IMG/VR virus record: IMGVR_UViG_3300022928_002133 | Coordinates: 1 to 28,505 of that record | DNA length: 28,505 bases | From: a virus | Reading direction: 5' to 3' (one strand) | Shown here: in pieces, positions 1 through 6,617 of the stretch | How the letters are laid out: every line of letters starts with the position of its first letter | Numbering within the stretch: the stretch's first letter is position 1 | The notes under the pieces: model-generated | What the model was told of the DNA's origin: nothing | What the model saw: only the letters and a program-made list of their open reading frames with translations | Database searches by the model: none | Translations under genes and position numbers: made by a program

Positions 1-432
1 ATTCTCACTCAATGGTATGTTATTATCAATATGGTATTGTAAATCTTCAGAAATAGTTTTTTTCACTTGAATAAATTCCTGTAACACATTCTGAATCAAA
101 TTAGGGTCGATAGACTCTTTTTTGTAGTTTTTTACTTTGATACGTGTCGGCTTTTGACCTTTACCTGTCTGAGTATCTTTCTTTTCCTTTTCTCTTTTTC
201 TACGACATGCTGAGTCTTTTTCTGATTGTGACATCTTTCCTGCAACACCAGCTCCTCTACATACAGGGTATCCACCCTCATCGGCATCTTTTCTTCCACA
301 AGGAGGGTGACCCCCACCTTTCTTCTTCTTACATATATTAACCCACGGACCCTTAGGTTGAGATGAACCTTTCTTTTTCTTCTTCTTTCCGAACCAAACC
401 GCTAAATCCTCACTTAAAATGTATTTACTCAT
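1..432 (-). CDS. Lys/Cys-rich phage protein, C-terminus beyond window (DUF5872-like)
   Basis: The frame is open from an ATG at 432 down to base 1 (144 codons, no stop), so the gene continues past the window edge. Residues 1-25 hold a Lys run (GKKKKKK). Residues about 28-75 form a Gly/Cys/Lys-rich block with WVNICKKKKGGGHPPCGRKD and YPVCRGAGVAGKMSQSEK, four spaced cysteines in all. From memory this resembles small basic proteins of T4-like marine phages and algal viruses labelled DUF5872; the spaced Cys pairs could bind zinc. Residues after about 100 are a more ordinary helical segment. A TATTTATT motif lies 33 bases before the ATG. Function unknown; a nucleic-acid-binding role is only a guess from charge. 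Confidence 0.75.
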   Translation of the reverse strand, partial: MSKYILSEDLAVWFGKKKKKKGSSQPKGPWVNICKKKKGGGHPPCGRKDADEGGYPVCRGAGVAGKMSQSEKDSACRRKREKEKKDTQTGKGQKPTRIKVKNYKKESIDPNLIQNVLQEFIQVKKTISEDLQYHIDNNIPLSEN

Positions 433-447
433 AACTTGACAATCGTA

Positions 448-455
448 TACTTTTG
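448..455 (+). promoter_or_regulatory. weak TAnnTTTG -7 element before the 113-aa gene
   Basis: TACTTTTG fits the Bacteroidota -7 consensus TAnnTTTG and lies 53 bases before the ATG at 509. No TTG sits at the right 19-20 base distance, so this is weaker than the other plus-strand promoters in the window. Confidence 0.3.
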
Positions 456-465
456 ATATACATTT

Positions 466-473
466 AATAAATA
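466..473 (-). promoter_or_regulatory. TATTTATT late-type motif
   Basis: The minus strand reads TATTTATT 33 bases before the ATG at 432. It belongs to the recurrent TATTTAT(A/T/C) set found before most phage genes here. Confidence 0.4.
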
Positions 474-508
474 TTCAGAAATAGATAAACAAAACAATAT
501 TTCCAAAA

Positions 509-850
509 ATGGCAAAAACTAAAAAAACCGAAGAAACTAAAGTCACTGAAGAAACAGTAGACCAAGTAACACAAGAAGAAACAACACAAGAAGAAGGTCC
601 TCAACCAATTGGACAGTTGTTTAACACAATCAACTACAACAACATGGATGACCTTAATAGTTTCATCTCTAACATGACCCCTGACCAAGGATTATATATC
701 TTGGTTCAAGCAACACGAGCAGCACAAACAAGAGGTGCTTATGGAATGGAAGAAACTGAAACATTATCAAAAGCAATTAGAACATTGACTAATCCTTCTA
801 GTCAGCCTCAGGAAGCTACTGGCGAACCTGAAGTAAAAACGGAGGAATAA
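509..850 (+). CDS. small acidic phage protein of unknown function
   Basis: This 113-residue protein starts at an ATG with an A-rich leader and no Shine-Dalgarno, as usual in Bacteroidota. Residues 1-32 are a low-complexity Lys/Thr/Glu segment (MAKTKKTEETKVTEE onward). Residues 33-95 look folded and helical (PIGQLFNTINYNNMDDLNSF, then TPDQGLYILVQATRAA). The tail is again Glu/Thr/Pro-rich. No signal peptide, membrane segment or catalytic motif is visible. It is followed within 20 bases by a good hairpin terminator, so it is probably a single-gene transcript. Function unknown; the folded middle with disordered ends would suit a small structural or assembly protein. Confidence 0.75.
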   Translation: MAKTKKTEETKVTEETVDQVTQEETTQEEGPQPIGQLFNTINYNNMDDLNSFISNMTPDQGLYILVQATRAAQTRGAYGMEETETLSKAIRTLTNPSSQPQEATGEPEVKTEE

Positions 851-867
851 TTTTTAGTTTAGTTGGG

Positions 868-894
868 AATGGGGGGTTTTTACTCCCCATTTTT
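868..894 (+). terminator. Rho-independent terminator after 113-aa gene
   Basis: AATGGGG (868-874) pairs with CCCCATT (885-891) and is followed by T bases. It lies 17 bases after the stop codon. It also argues against an upstream start at 863 for the next gene. Confidence 0.7.
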
Positions 895-928
895 ATGCTC
901 TAAAAAATTTTGCCTAAAAATTACTGAC

Positions 929-1102
929 ATGGACAAAAAAGAAATGAATTCACGTATAATTGAAATTGAAATGATTATACGTAGAGCTATGGCTAAAGGT
1001 CACCATCCTTCTGACGGTGACGAATTTCAACCCCTTAGAGTAGAAAGGGATATTCTAAAAATGATAGTCTCTCAGGACTATAGACCAAAACCGTGGAAAT
1101 AA
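929..1102 (+). CDS. 57-residue phage protein of unknown function
   Basis: The frame is open from 863, but the stretch 863-928 overlaps a terminator hairpin and would encode an odd Cys/Phe-rich leader, so I choose the ATG at 929. The product (57 residues) begins MDKKEMNSRIIEIEMIIRRA and ends in DYRPKPWK. It is charged and probably two helices joined by a GHHPSDGDEF turn. It ends directly before a strong hairpin shared with the gp23 gene that runs toward it. I do not recognise a family. The polarity between two terminators suggests a short independent transcript or readthrough from the 113-aa gene. Confidence 0.6.
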   Translation: MDKKEMNSRIIEIEMIIRRAMAKGHHPSDGDEFQPLRVERDILKMIVSQDYRPKPWK

Positions 1103-1129
1103 AAAAGGGGACCGAATGGTCCCCTTCTT
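1101..1129. terminator. bidirectional terminator between 57-aa gene and gp23
   Basis: GGGGACC (1107-1113), loop GAAT, GGTCCCC (1118-1124), with T-rich sequence on the plus side and six T on the minus side. It serves the convergent plus gene and the end of gene 23. A near-copy lies at 25414-25446. Confidence 0.85.
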
Positions 1130-1148
1130 GTATCATATAAGATATTGA

Positions 1149-2900
1149 TTATCTCAATTCTCTTAAGTCGAAAGTTCTAACACCATCAACTGTAATCTTA
1201 CCGTAGAAACGGTTGTTCACCATCTTCTTAGCGTATCTAGTCATGATACCTTTGATTGGTGTGAAGTTGAATGGGTTATACATTGTAGGTGTCAACTGTA
1301 ATGGTACGTATGGTGCGTAAACGTAACCTGTATCCAATAAAGAAGAACCTTTGTGACCTAACAATACAGTGTTTGGTGGGAAGTAAGGGTCACGGTAAAC
1401 TTGATATCTACCTGATAACGTACCTACTCTCTCAATACCCATGTTGTATTGGTCTTGGTCTGGTGCTGCGTTTGATACGTGGAAGTATTCCAAGTCATCA
1501 AAGATTGCAGAAATTTCAGAAGAAACTACAATCCAGTTAGCACCACCTCTAAGAGTTGATTTGTGAATTTGAGCTGAGATTTGGTTAATCGCAGTAATCA
1601 ACGTTTGGTTCCAGTCTTTTTGGTTGTAGTTAACTGAACCGTTAGATACTCTCTTCCATCCGTTGTAGTCCCATCTTAGTGACCATGCTGCACCTTTTCT
1701 CAAGTCTCTTAAGATTTCACGGTCGATTTCCGCTGCCACTTGCTCAGACAATAAAGCTGTCAATTCAGCTTCAGCGTCGATGTTGTGGAATGCAGAAACG
1801 TCTTGTGCAAGTTCTGGAGACCATTGTGCTCTTAATTTTCTTTCTGTTACAGAAACAGTAACTGCTTCAAGGTCGAAAGATACCTCACCGATTTTATCTT
1901 CGAATTCTAAAGTTTCGTATCTTCTCCATGATGCTGTGAATGTAGCACCTGAAGCAACTGTAGTACCTGTGTAACCGTCTAATGACGTAGAGCCGATAGC
2001 TGCTGGAGTTGATAGGTCTAACTCTAAGTAGATGATACCGTTAGCATCACAGATGTCGTCATACTTACCACCTGGACCTGAACCTGGGAATGGTGCTGCT
2101 ACTTCTTCACCATACTGTACGATACCTTTACCATATTTCTGAGTTACTACTCTGAAGTTATAGTAAACATCATCAGTTGTATCAAAGTAAGTTTCCAATG
2201 AAGCCAAGAAGTCTTCATTATCCATTTCCTGACCATCAGGACCGATTAATTTACCAGCACCTGCGTTAGAGAAACCTGACAATGCGAACAACAAGCTTCT
2301 TACATTAGCAGAAGCGCCACCCAATACGTCATCCAAAGTAGTTGCTACCAATGCACCTGCATCCCATTTAACTGGAACCAATGTGTCAGTCAATGCTGTG
2401 TAAGCACCTTTTGAGTAGTCAAACAAACCTGCTGGGTCTGAATTTGGAGTTTCTCCTTCGTAGAAACGGTCGTACAAGTTCTTACCACTACCGTAGTTTG
2501 AATCTGAAGTAGATGGACCGTTAGGTGCACCGAATGGTGCTACGTGTGTACCATCAGAGTTTCTGTTTTGGATTTTAGGTACGAAGTAGAACAATTTACC
2601 GATTGGTAAGTTCATAGCTTGTACAGATACGATATCGTTAGCCAATAATTTAGAGAATACTCTTCTAACGATAGGAAAGACTACAGTTTCGAATGAACCT
2701 GAGTCAGAAGCGTTTGCTGCTTCGTTGATTAAGTGAGACGCTTGGTTTTCGTATAATTGTGCCACGTTTTCTTTCAAGTGACCTTTCAATCCATCCAAGA
2801 AACCTAATTTGTCCCATTTGTTGATTGTGTCTTCTTTGATAACTTTCAAGTGCTTAAGACCGATGTTACCAACAAGACCTGATTCTAATAATGCTCCCAT
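1149..2900 (-). CDS. 23: major capsid protein, T4 gp23-like
   Basis: This 583-residue protein forms the hexamers of the capsid shell. The conserved gp23 N-terminal region is clear: SFETVVFPIVRRVFSKLLAN (about 69-88) followed by DIVSVQAMNLPIGKLFYFVP. The C-terminal half has the usual gp23 signatures (ELTALLSEQVAAEIDREILR near 380-400, and NPFNFTPIKGIMTRYAKKMV near the end). In T4 the gp21 protease removes an N-terminal leader after an (I/L)xE site; here HLINE at residues 56-60 fits, giving a predicted cut after Glu60. The gene lies directly downstream of the gp22-like scaffold gene, as in T4, and ends at a bidirectional hairpin. No separate gp24-type vertex protein gene is visible in the window. 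Confidence 0.95.
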   Translation of the reverse strand: MGALLESGLVGNIGLKHLKVIKEDTINKWDKLGFLDGLKGHLKENVAQLYENQASHLINEAANASDSGSFETVVFPIVRRVFSKLLANDIVSVQAMNLPIGKLFYFVPKIQNRNSDGTHVAPFGAPNGPSTSDSNYGSGKNLYDRFYEGETPNSDPAGLFDYSKGAYTALTDTLVPVKWDAGALVATTLDDVLGGASANVRSLLFALSGFSNAGAGKLIGPDGQEMDNEDFLASLETYFDTTDDVYYNFRVVTQKYGKGIVQYGEEVAAPFPGSGPGGKYDDICDANGIIYLELDLSTPAAIGSTSLDGYTGTTVASGATFTASWRRYETLEFEDKIGEVSFDLEAVTVSVTERKLRAQWSPELAQDVSAFHNIDAEAELTALLSEQVAAEIDREILRDLRKGAAWSLRWDYNGWKRVSNGSVNYNQKDWNQTLITAINQISAQIHKSTLRGGANWIVVSSEISAIFDDLEYFHVSNAAPDQDQYNMGIERVGTLSGRYQVYRDPYFPPNTVLLGHKGSSLLDTGYVYAPYVPLQLTPTMYNPFNFTPIKGIMTRYAKKMVNNRFYGKITVDGVRTFDLRELR

Positions 2901-2924
2901 TTTTAGTAATTTTTAAGTTTTATT

Positions 2925-4322
2925 TTATTTTATTATTTTTGACATCAAATCCTTCATTCTCATGAATTGTGGATTCTCATATGTCTTAGATTCGATAAGA
3001 TTTGCTGATGAACCTTTAGATGGAGTCTTACTTACTTTCTCAGTCATAGATTCTGAGATTGTGTTAGCTTCCTTGCTTTCGAATTCTTCTTTCAAAGTCT
3101 TATACAAACCTTTTGATTCTTTCAATGTTTCTACTGAATCGAATCTTCTGAGGATATTGATTTTCTCTTGCTTAGTGGTAGTGTTCTCTGTGAACAAACG
3201 TGTAGCGTAAGCCAAGTTAGAATTGAATACTGCAACCTCGTTCAACTTCTCTTTGAAGATGTTAAGTGCCTTACGGTACTCTTCATTCTTTTCTCTAAGT
3301 TGTTGTAACTCTTTTTCTGTACCTTCACCCAAACGAGCTTTGTTTGGTACTGAATGAGGTCTTGGTAAACCTTTAGATTTGTCAGAAGACGCTTTCTGTC
3401 CAGCAGCGTGACTTCTCACCATACCTTCAACAGCTTCACCTTCAGACTTCTCTTCACGGTCTTTAATGTCATCTTCTAAATCTTCAATATGATATTCATC
3501 ATTCTTGATATCAGCTTCATTGTCAGACATTTCTTTCATTTCAGATTCAAATGCTCCGTACTTACCGTCTTCTTCCTCGTGACCATCCACATCTTTTCTG
3601 TGGTATTCGTCACCTTTGTTCATACCGTACTTACCTTCAGCCATTTCCTCTTCTTTATACTCTTCGTCCATATCGTCTTCTTCAGATACTTCGATTTCGT
3701 AAACAACTTCATCCATATCTTCTTCAGATACTTCCTCAGCCATTTCTTCCTCTTTCTCTTCTGATTCCATTTGGATTTTGTATTCAACGTCAGCTTCTTC
3801 GTCTTTGAGTACAACATCGTCACCATCTTGAGAGATGATAATTCCGTCTTCTTCACCCATAGCTTTGAAAACCTTTAAGATTTCCTCGTCAGATGCTCCT
3901 GTTAAATCAAGAGGTAAAAGAACTTCTTCTTCATCATCAACTTCCAACTCATCACCAGGTAAGTCCATCATCAACATATCTTCTACGTCTTCCATGTCCA
4001 TCTCCTCGCCTTCGTCTTCCATTTCTGAATCTTCATCAGATTCCATGTCCATATCAATGTCCATTTCCTCTTCTCCGTCTTCCATGTCAAGTTCCATTTC
4101 TTGTTCAGCCATTTCTGACCCTTCTTCCATTTTTGAACTTTCTTCCATGTCGACCATTTCAATCTCCTCTTCCTCAGAGAGCGATTCTTTTACTAATTCA
4201 CTGATTTCTTCCTTCATTGTAGAAGCAAGTATTCCTTTTGCATTTTCCGTTACGGCTTCTTCCAAATTTTTCATTTGAAGTAGTGCCTCTTCAACTAATG
4301 ATTTTTTAGTTTCGTTCGCCAT
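2925..4322 (-). CDS. 22: prohead core scaffolding protein, T4 gp22-like, with long acidic insert
   Basis: Position just upstream of gene 23 and the C-terminal part identify this as the scaffold: residues about 335-465 contain NSNLAYATRLFTENTTTKQE and a long helical coiled-coil region, ending MRMKDLMSKIIK, as in gp22 proteins of T4-like phages. At 465 residues it is much longer than T4 gp22 (269). The extra length is a very acidic Glu/Asp/Met-rich low-complexity tract at about 45-300 (for example MDIDMDMESDED). Many (I/L)xE sites are present, expected for a core protein that gp21 digests before DNA packaging. It shares a transcript with gene 23; a terminator separates it from the gene before it. 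Confidence 0.88.
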   Translation of the reverse strand: MANETKKSLVEEALLQMKNLEEAVTENAKGILASTMKEEISELVKESLSEEEEIEMVDMEESSKMEEGSEMAEQEMELDMEDGEEEMDIDMDMESDEDSEMEDEGEEMDMEDVEDMLMMDLPGDELEVDDEEEVLLPLDLTGASDEEILKVFKAMGEEDGIIISQDGDDVVLKDEEADVEYKIQMESEEKEEEMAEEVSEEDMDEVVYEIEVSEEDDMDEEYKEEEMAEGKYGMNKGDEYHRKDVDGHEEEDGKYGAFESEMKEMSDNEADIKNDEYHIEDLEDDIKDREEKSEGEAVEGMVRSHAAGQKASSDKSKGLPRPHSVPNKARLGEGTEKELQQLREKNEEYRKALNIFKEKLNEVAVFNSNLAYATRLFTENTTTKQEKINILRRFDSVETLKESKGLYKTLKEEFESKEANTISESMTEKVSKTPSKGSSANLIESKTYENPQFMRMKDLMSKIIK

Positions 4323-4360
4323 TTTTTACTTTTTGCGCAAATGTTTATTTATTCGTATAC

Positions 4361-4368
4361 TATAAATA
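4361..4368 (-). promoter_or_regulatory. TATTTATA late-type motif before scaffold gene
   Basis: TATTTATA on the minus strand, 38 bases before the ATG of the gp22-like gene and just after the terminator of the preceding gene, so it is well placed to start a gp22-gp23 transcript. Confidence 0.5.
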
Positions 4369-4410
4369 TTACGAAAACACAAAAAATATCATTTTTGAAA
4401 TATTAGGGCA

Positions 4411-4438
4411 CAAAAAAATCGGAAGTCACCCTCCGATT
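4411..4438 (-). terminator. terminator between DUF4494-like gene and scaffold gene
   Basis: On the minus strand AATCGGA pairs with TCCGATT (4432-4438 with 4417-4423) and is followed by a run of seven T. It lies 25 bases after the stop of the small gene at 4464. Confidence 0.8.
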
Positions 4439-4463
4439 CTTAAATTTTTTGGTTTGGTTTTTG

Positions 4464-4673
4464 TTATTCGTAAACCTCGTCGATTTTACTTTCAGCACAT
4501 GCGGTGATTCTCCAATCATGTGGGAAACCCTCGAATTTCTTAGTGACTTTAGATTCAACTTCTGTTACGTTGTATCCTTTTACAAGTTTCTCTTCTCTGA
4601 TTTTTTTAATCTTTCCTGAATTCTCGTCAGGTAGGTCATACTGAATTTTTGCTACGAAATATTTCTCATCCAT
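4464..4673 (-). CDS. small DUF4494-like protein
   Basis: This is a 69-residue soluble protein beginning MDEKYFVAKIQYDLPDENSG. The pattern of a YxxKIxYxxxDExGKIKK strand pair, a KLVKGYNVTEVESKVTKKF segment and a final WRITACAESKIDEVY strand recalls DUF4494, a small Bacteroidota and phage domain of unknown role. The resemblance is from memory and only moderate. It sits between the prohead protease and scaffold genes, 13 bases after the protease stop, and is followed by a terminator, so it is the last gene of the transcript carrying gp21. The position suggests, but does not prove, a part in head assembly. Confidence 0.7.
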   Translation of the reverse strand: MDEKYFVAKIQYDLPDENSGKIKKIREEKLVKGYNVTEVESKVTKKFEGFPHDWRITACAESKIDEVYE

Positions 4674-4686
4674 GGTTATAAAATTT

Positions 4687-5406
4687 TTAATTACCTAAAT
4701 AATCGGATAATCTTCTCATTAAGTCAATAGATGCACCCATTCCACCATCAATTCTTGCTTCAGGTTCAGGTCTTTTTTCCTCTTCTAAGTTTTCTTCGTA
4801 CTTACCCTTATCGTCCTTATTAAGGAAAAGGTATGCACCTGGAGTAGATGGAGACGATACAAGGTCAAAACAAATAAGTTCAAAATCTTCCTGTACTTCG
4901 TTTCTTTCACCCTTCTTAGCTAATGAACCTACACCACGAGAAGATACACCCATAGTAACACCTTGTCTCATTAAGTTTGCGGCTTGGTCACCAGGACACG
5001 AAACAACACCACTATCATGGAAACCTGGTGAAGTTAATAATTTTAACTTACCCATTAATGTATTACCTTCCCACCACATATCAGTGATAAGATGTGATAC
5101 ACGGTCCAAATCAATCAATGATGATTCAGGGTGGTTCAACTCAGAAATGGATAAACCTTTATTGATAGCCCCTTGATATCTTTCGGCTTCTCTTCTTAAT
5201 ATTTTTTCAGGGTAGACACGACCGTTTCTGTTTGGTGTATCGAATTTTTGTAATACAGCATAAAACTCAAATGGTTTCGAGTGGTCCAACTGACCATACG
5301 ATTCTTTGATAACTTCAGCATTACGGCTATCGTGTGGGTTTACATATCCTGCATCCCATTCAATCAATATTCCCTTCCCTGTATCTTGTGGTCCTAAAAC
5401 TCTCAT
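4687..5406 (-). CDS. 21: prohead core protease, T4 gp21-like (family S77/U9)
   Basis: This 239-residue serine protease matures the prohead by cutting scaffold, capsid and internal proteins after (I/L)xE motifs. Catalytic signatures are visible: ELNHPESS with His92, MGVSSRGVG with Ser155 or Ser156, and Asp181 in ICFDLVSSPSTPG as a possible third member. Length is close to T4 gp21 (212). The N-terminus (MRVLGPQDTGKGILIEWDAG) precedes the usual AVLQKFDTPNRNGRVYP segment, which is common to phage prohead proteases. The C-terminus after residue 205 is Glu-rich, likely the autoprocessed region. It lies upstream of gp22 and gp23 as in T4. TATTTATA occurs 16 bases before the ATG. Confidence 0.93.
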   Translation of the reverse strand: MRVLGPQDTGKGILIEWDAGYVNPHDSRNAEVIKESYGQLDHSKPFEFYAVLQKFDTPNRNGRVYPEKILRREAERYQGAINKGLSISELNHPESSLIDLDRVSHLITDMWWEGNTLMGKLKLLTSPGFHDSGVVSCPGDQAANLMRQGVTMGVSSRGVGSLAKKGERNEVQEDFELICFDLVSSPSTPGAYLFLNKDDKGKYEENLEEEKRPEPEARIDGGMGASIDLMRRLSDYLGN

Positions 5407-5422
5407 ATGAATAAATCTTTAT

Positions 5423-5430
5423 TATAAATA
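5423..5430 (-). promoter_or_regulatory. TATTTATA late-type motif before protease gene
   Basis: TATTTATA on the minus strand, 16 bases before the ATG at 5406. Confidence 0.5.
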
Positions 5431-5444
5431 CTTAGAAATGGGGA

Positions 5445-5843
5445 TTATTCTATAATGATGTCCCACTCACTTATTTCTACACCAATATACTTTGTATATT
5501 TTTTATTCATCACTTCAGCAACTTTGTTATTGATAACATAACCTAATGGTAAATCTTCTCCTGAATAAACGTCTTTGAGGGCCCAAGTCGATGCGAAACC
5601 AGTCACGTCTTGTTCACCATCATAAGTATATAAAATCTTATCAATCATGACCCTGACAGAAATGTCATTATCTTCCATATCACCTTCTAACATTACATTT
5701 CTAAAAGTCACTACAGTAAAATCCTCATTTACCGTGAAATCAGACGGGTTAATAATATTGTTAAGGTCATCAATGGCGGTGTTAGCCTCACTGATGACCT
5801 TTCTTAATTTTTGTAGTTGTGATTCTGTAATTTTGATTTTCAC
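5445..5843 (-). CDS. phage protein with (I/L)TES-type leader, candidate packaged protein
   Basis: This 132-residue protein appears to start at GTG (5843); the frame gives MKIKITESQLQKLRKVISEA. The first 19 residues form an amphipathic leader ending in ISE, an (I/L)xE sequence of the type cut by gp21. Similar leaders occur in the OmpA-domain protein (23673) and in the protein starting at 13110. The rest (about 25-132) looks like a beta-rich domain with FTVNEDFTVVTFRNVMLEG and alternating hydrophobic strands; I recognise no family. It lies within the head gene cluster just upstream of gp21. Capsid targeting is an inference from the leader and location. Confidence 0.72.
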   Translation of the reverse strand: MKIKITESQLQKLRKVISEANTAIDDLNNIINPSDFTVNEDFTVVTFRNVMLEGDMEDNDISVRVMIDKILYTYDGEQDVTGFASTWALKDVYSGEDLPLGYVINNKVAEVMNKKYTKYIGVEISEWDIIIE

Positions 5844-5854
5844 GAAAAAGGTCT

Positions 5855-6325
5855 TTAAGATAAATATTCTTTCTTTTTCGTTTTGGTCTTAGACAACGTA
5901 AAATAATCTGAAGACATCAATTCATCTGAATAGATTGATTTACATATTTTCTTTACACGGTCCCTCAAAATAATTGATTTGAAATCCATGTGTTCTTTTA
6001 CAAATAATGTAACCTCTAAATTCATGAAAGATTTTTTACCCATTTGAATACCACTCGTTCTTAAGTCTAAATCTACAATATTATGTGTTTCAAAAATTAA
6101 TGGGTCAACACACTCTAATAAGTTATGTTTAATGTTGCGATTTAAGTTTCCGTTTATTCTGTTCCAATTGTCACTTTCAACAGTTGGTTCAATCCATGAT
6201 TGAATTGAAATATAAATTGATTTTAAGTTTTGTGCATCTACAGTTCCATAACTACACTTAGCGTTTTCGAAAATATTTAATTTCGAACTTTTACCTTTTT
6301 TCATATATTCTTCATATATCTTCAC
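5855..6325 (-). CDS. phage protein of unknown function in head cluster
   Basis: The frame begins at GTG (6325) with MKIYEEYMKKGKSSKLNIFE; an ATG seven codons later is an alternative start. The product (156 residues from GTG) is mixed alpha/beta, Lys-rich at the C-terminus (SKTKTKKKEYLS), without signal peptide or membrane segment. The middle contains KSIYISIQSWIEP and NIVDLDLRTSGIQMG, patterns that would suit a compact structural domain, and the spacing to the next gene is only 11 bases. It lies between the core-protein candidate and gp21. I do not recognise it. The GTG start and the missing TATTTAT motif leave the start less certain than for its neighbours. Confidence 0.65.
   Translation of the reverse strand: MKIYEEYMKKGKSSKLNIFENAKCSYGTVDAQNLKSIYISIQSWIEPTVESDNWNRINGNLNRNIKHNLLECVDPLIFETHNIVDLDLRTSGIQMGKKSFMNLEVTLFVKEHMDFKSIILRDRVKKICKSIYSDELMSSDYFTLSKTKTKKKEYLS
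5859..5866 (-). promoter_or_regulatory. TATTTATC late-type motif
   Basis: TATTTATC on the minus strand, 15 bases before the GTG start at 5843; it overlaps the last codons of the preceding gene. Confidence 0.35.
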
Positions 6326-6365
6326 GTTTATTTGTTGATAAAAGTATAAGAAACTTTTCCTCCTC

Positions 6366-6405
6366 AGTCAAAATTTGACTTAAAAAAACTATTTATTATA
6401 ATAGT
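6366..6405 (+). promoter_or_regulatory. bS21 gene leader with two inverted repeats and TATTTATT
   Basis: AGTCAAA-A-TTTGACT (6366-6380) is a perfect dyad. ACTATT (6388-6393) and AATAGT (6400-6405) flank TATTAT, a second dyad ending six bases before the ATG. TATTTATT (6390-6397), the late-type motif, overlaps the second dyad. These could be operator, promoter or RNA hairpins controlling bS21 synthesis. No Shine-Dalgarno precedes the start. Confidence 0.45.
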
Positions 6406-6410
6406 CAAGT

Positions 6411-6605
6411 ATGATAGTAGTAAAAGTAGATAACAAAAAAGGTGGTATTGAGAGAGCTCTCAAGAATTATAAGTATAAGGTCATAAAGACCAAACAACTT
6501 AATAATTTAAGGGATGGAAGATACTACGAGAAAAAAACCACAAAGAGAAGAAAGCAATTACAGAAAGCCAAGTATGTGGAAAAATTAAAGGGTTCAGAAG
6601 ACTGA
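6411..6605 (+). CDS. rpsU: phage-encoded ribosomal protein bS21
   Basis: The 64-residue product is a complete bS21, a small-subunit protein near the 3' end of 16S rRNA that takes part in initiation. The bS21 signature is clear: MIVVKVDNKKGGIERALKNY, then a basic long helix with RYYEKKTTKRRKQLQKAKY. Phage-borne bS21 is known from other phages. In Bacteroidota, bS21 with bS18 and bS6 sequesters the anti-Shine-Dalgarno, and a C-terminal Tyr (Tyr54 in Flavobacterium johnsoniae) contributes; Tyr55 here falls in the equivalent AKYVEKL context, so this function may be kept. It is the only plus-strand gene inside the minus-strand head cluster and ends in its own terminator. Confidence 0.92.
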   Translation: MIVVKVDNKKGGIERALKNYKYKVIKTKQLNNLRDGRYYEKKTTKRRKQLQKAKYVEKLKGSED

Positions 6606-6616
6606 ACCCTTTTTTT
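6590..6616. terminator. bidirectional terminator after bS21
   Basis: GGGTTCAG (6590-6597), loop AAGA, CTGAACCC (6602-6609), then seven T. The stem starts inside the last codons of bS21. It also lies just downstream of the convergent minus-strand gene that ends at 6618. Confidence 0.88.
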
Positions 6617-6617
6617 A

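Noticed and set aside
863-928. Upstream start for the 57-residue gene
   Set aside because: The region forms the terminator of the preceding gene and encodes an unlikely Cys/Phe-rich leader.
3489-4278. Long plus-strand frames rich in Ser or Leu/Pro opposite the scaffold gene
   Set aside because: They are antisense shadows of its Glu/Asp/Met codons (TTC/TCT/TCC runs) and have no promoter or start signal.
6357-6365. AGGAGG on the minus strand as Shine-Dalgarno for the 156-residue gene
   Set aside because: It lies more than 30 bases from the start codon, and genes in this genome generally do not use such a signal.
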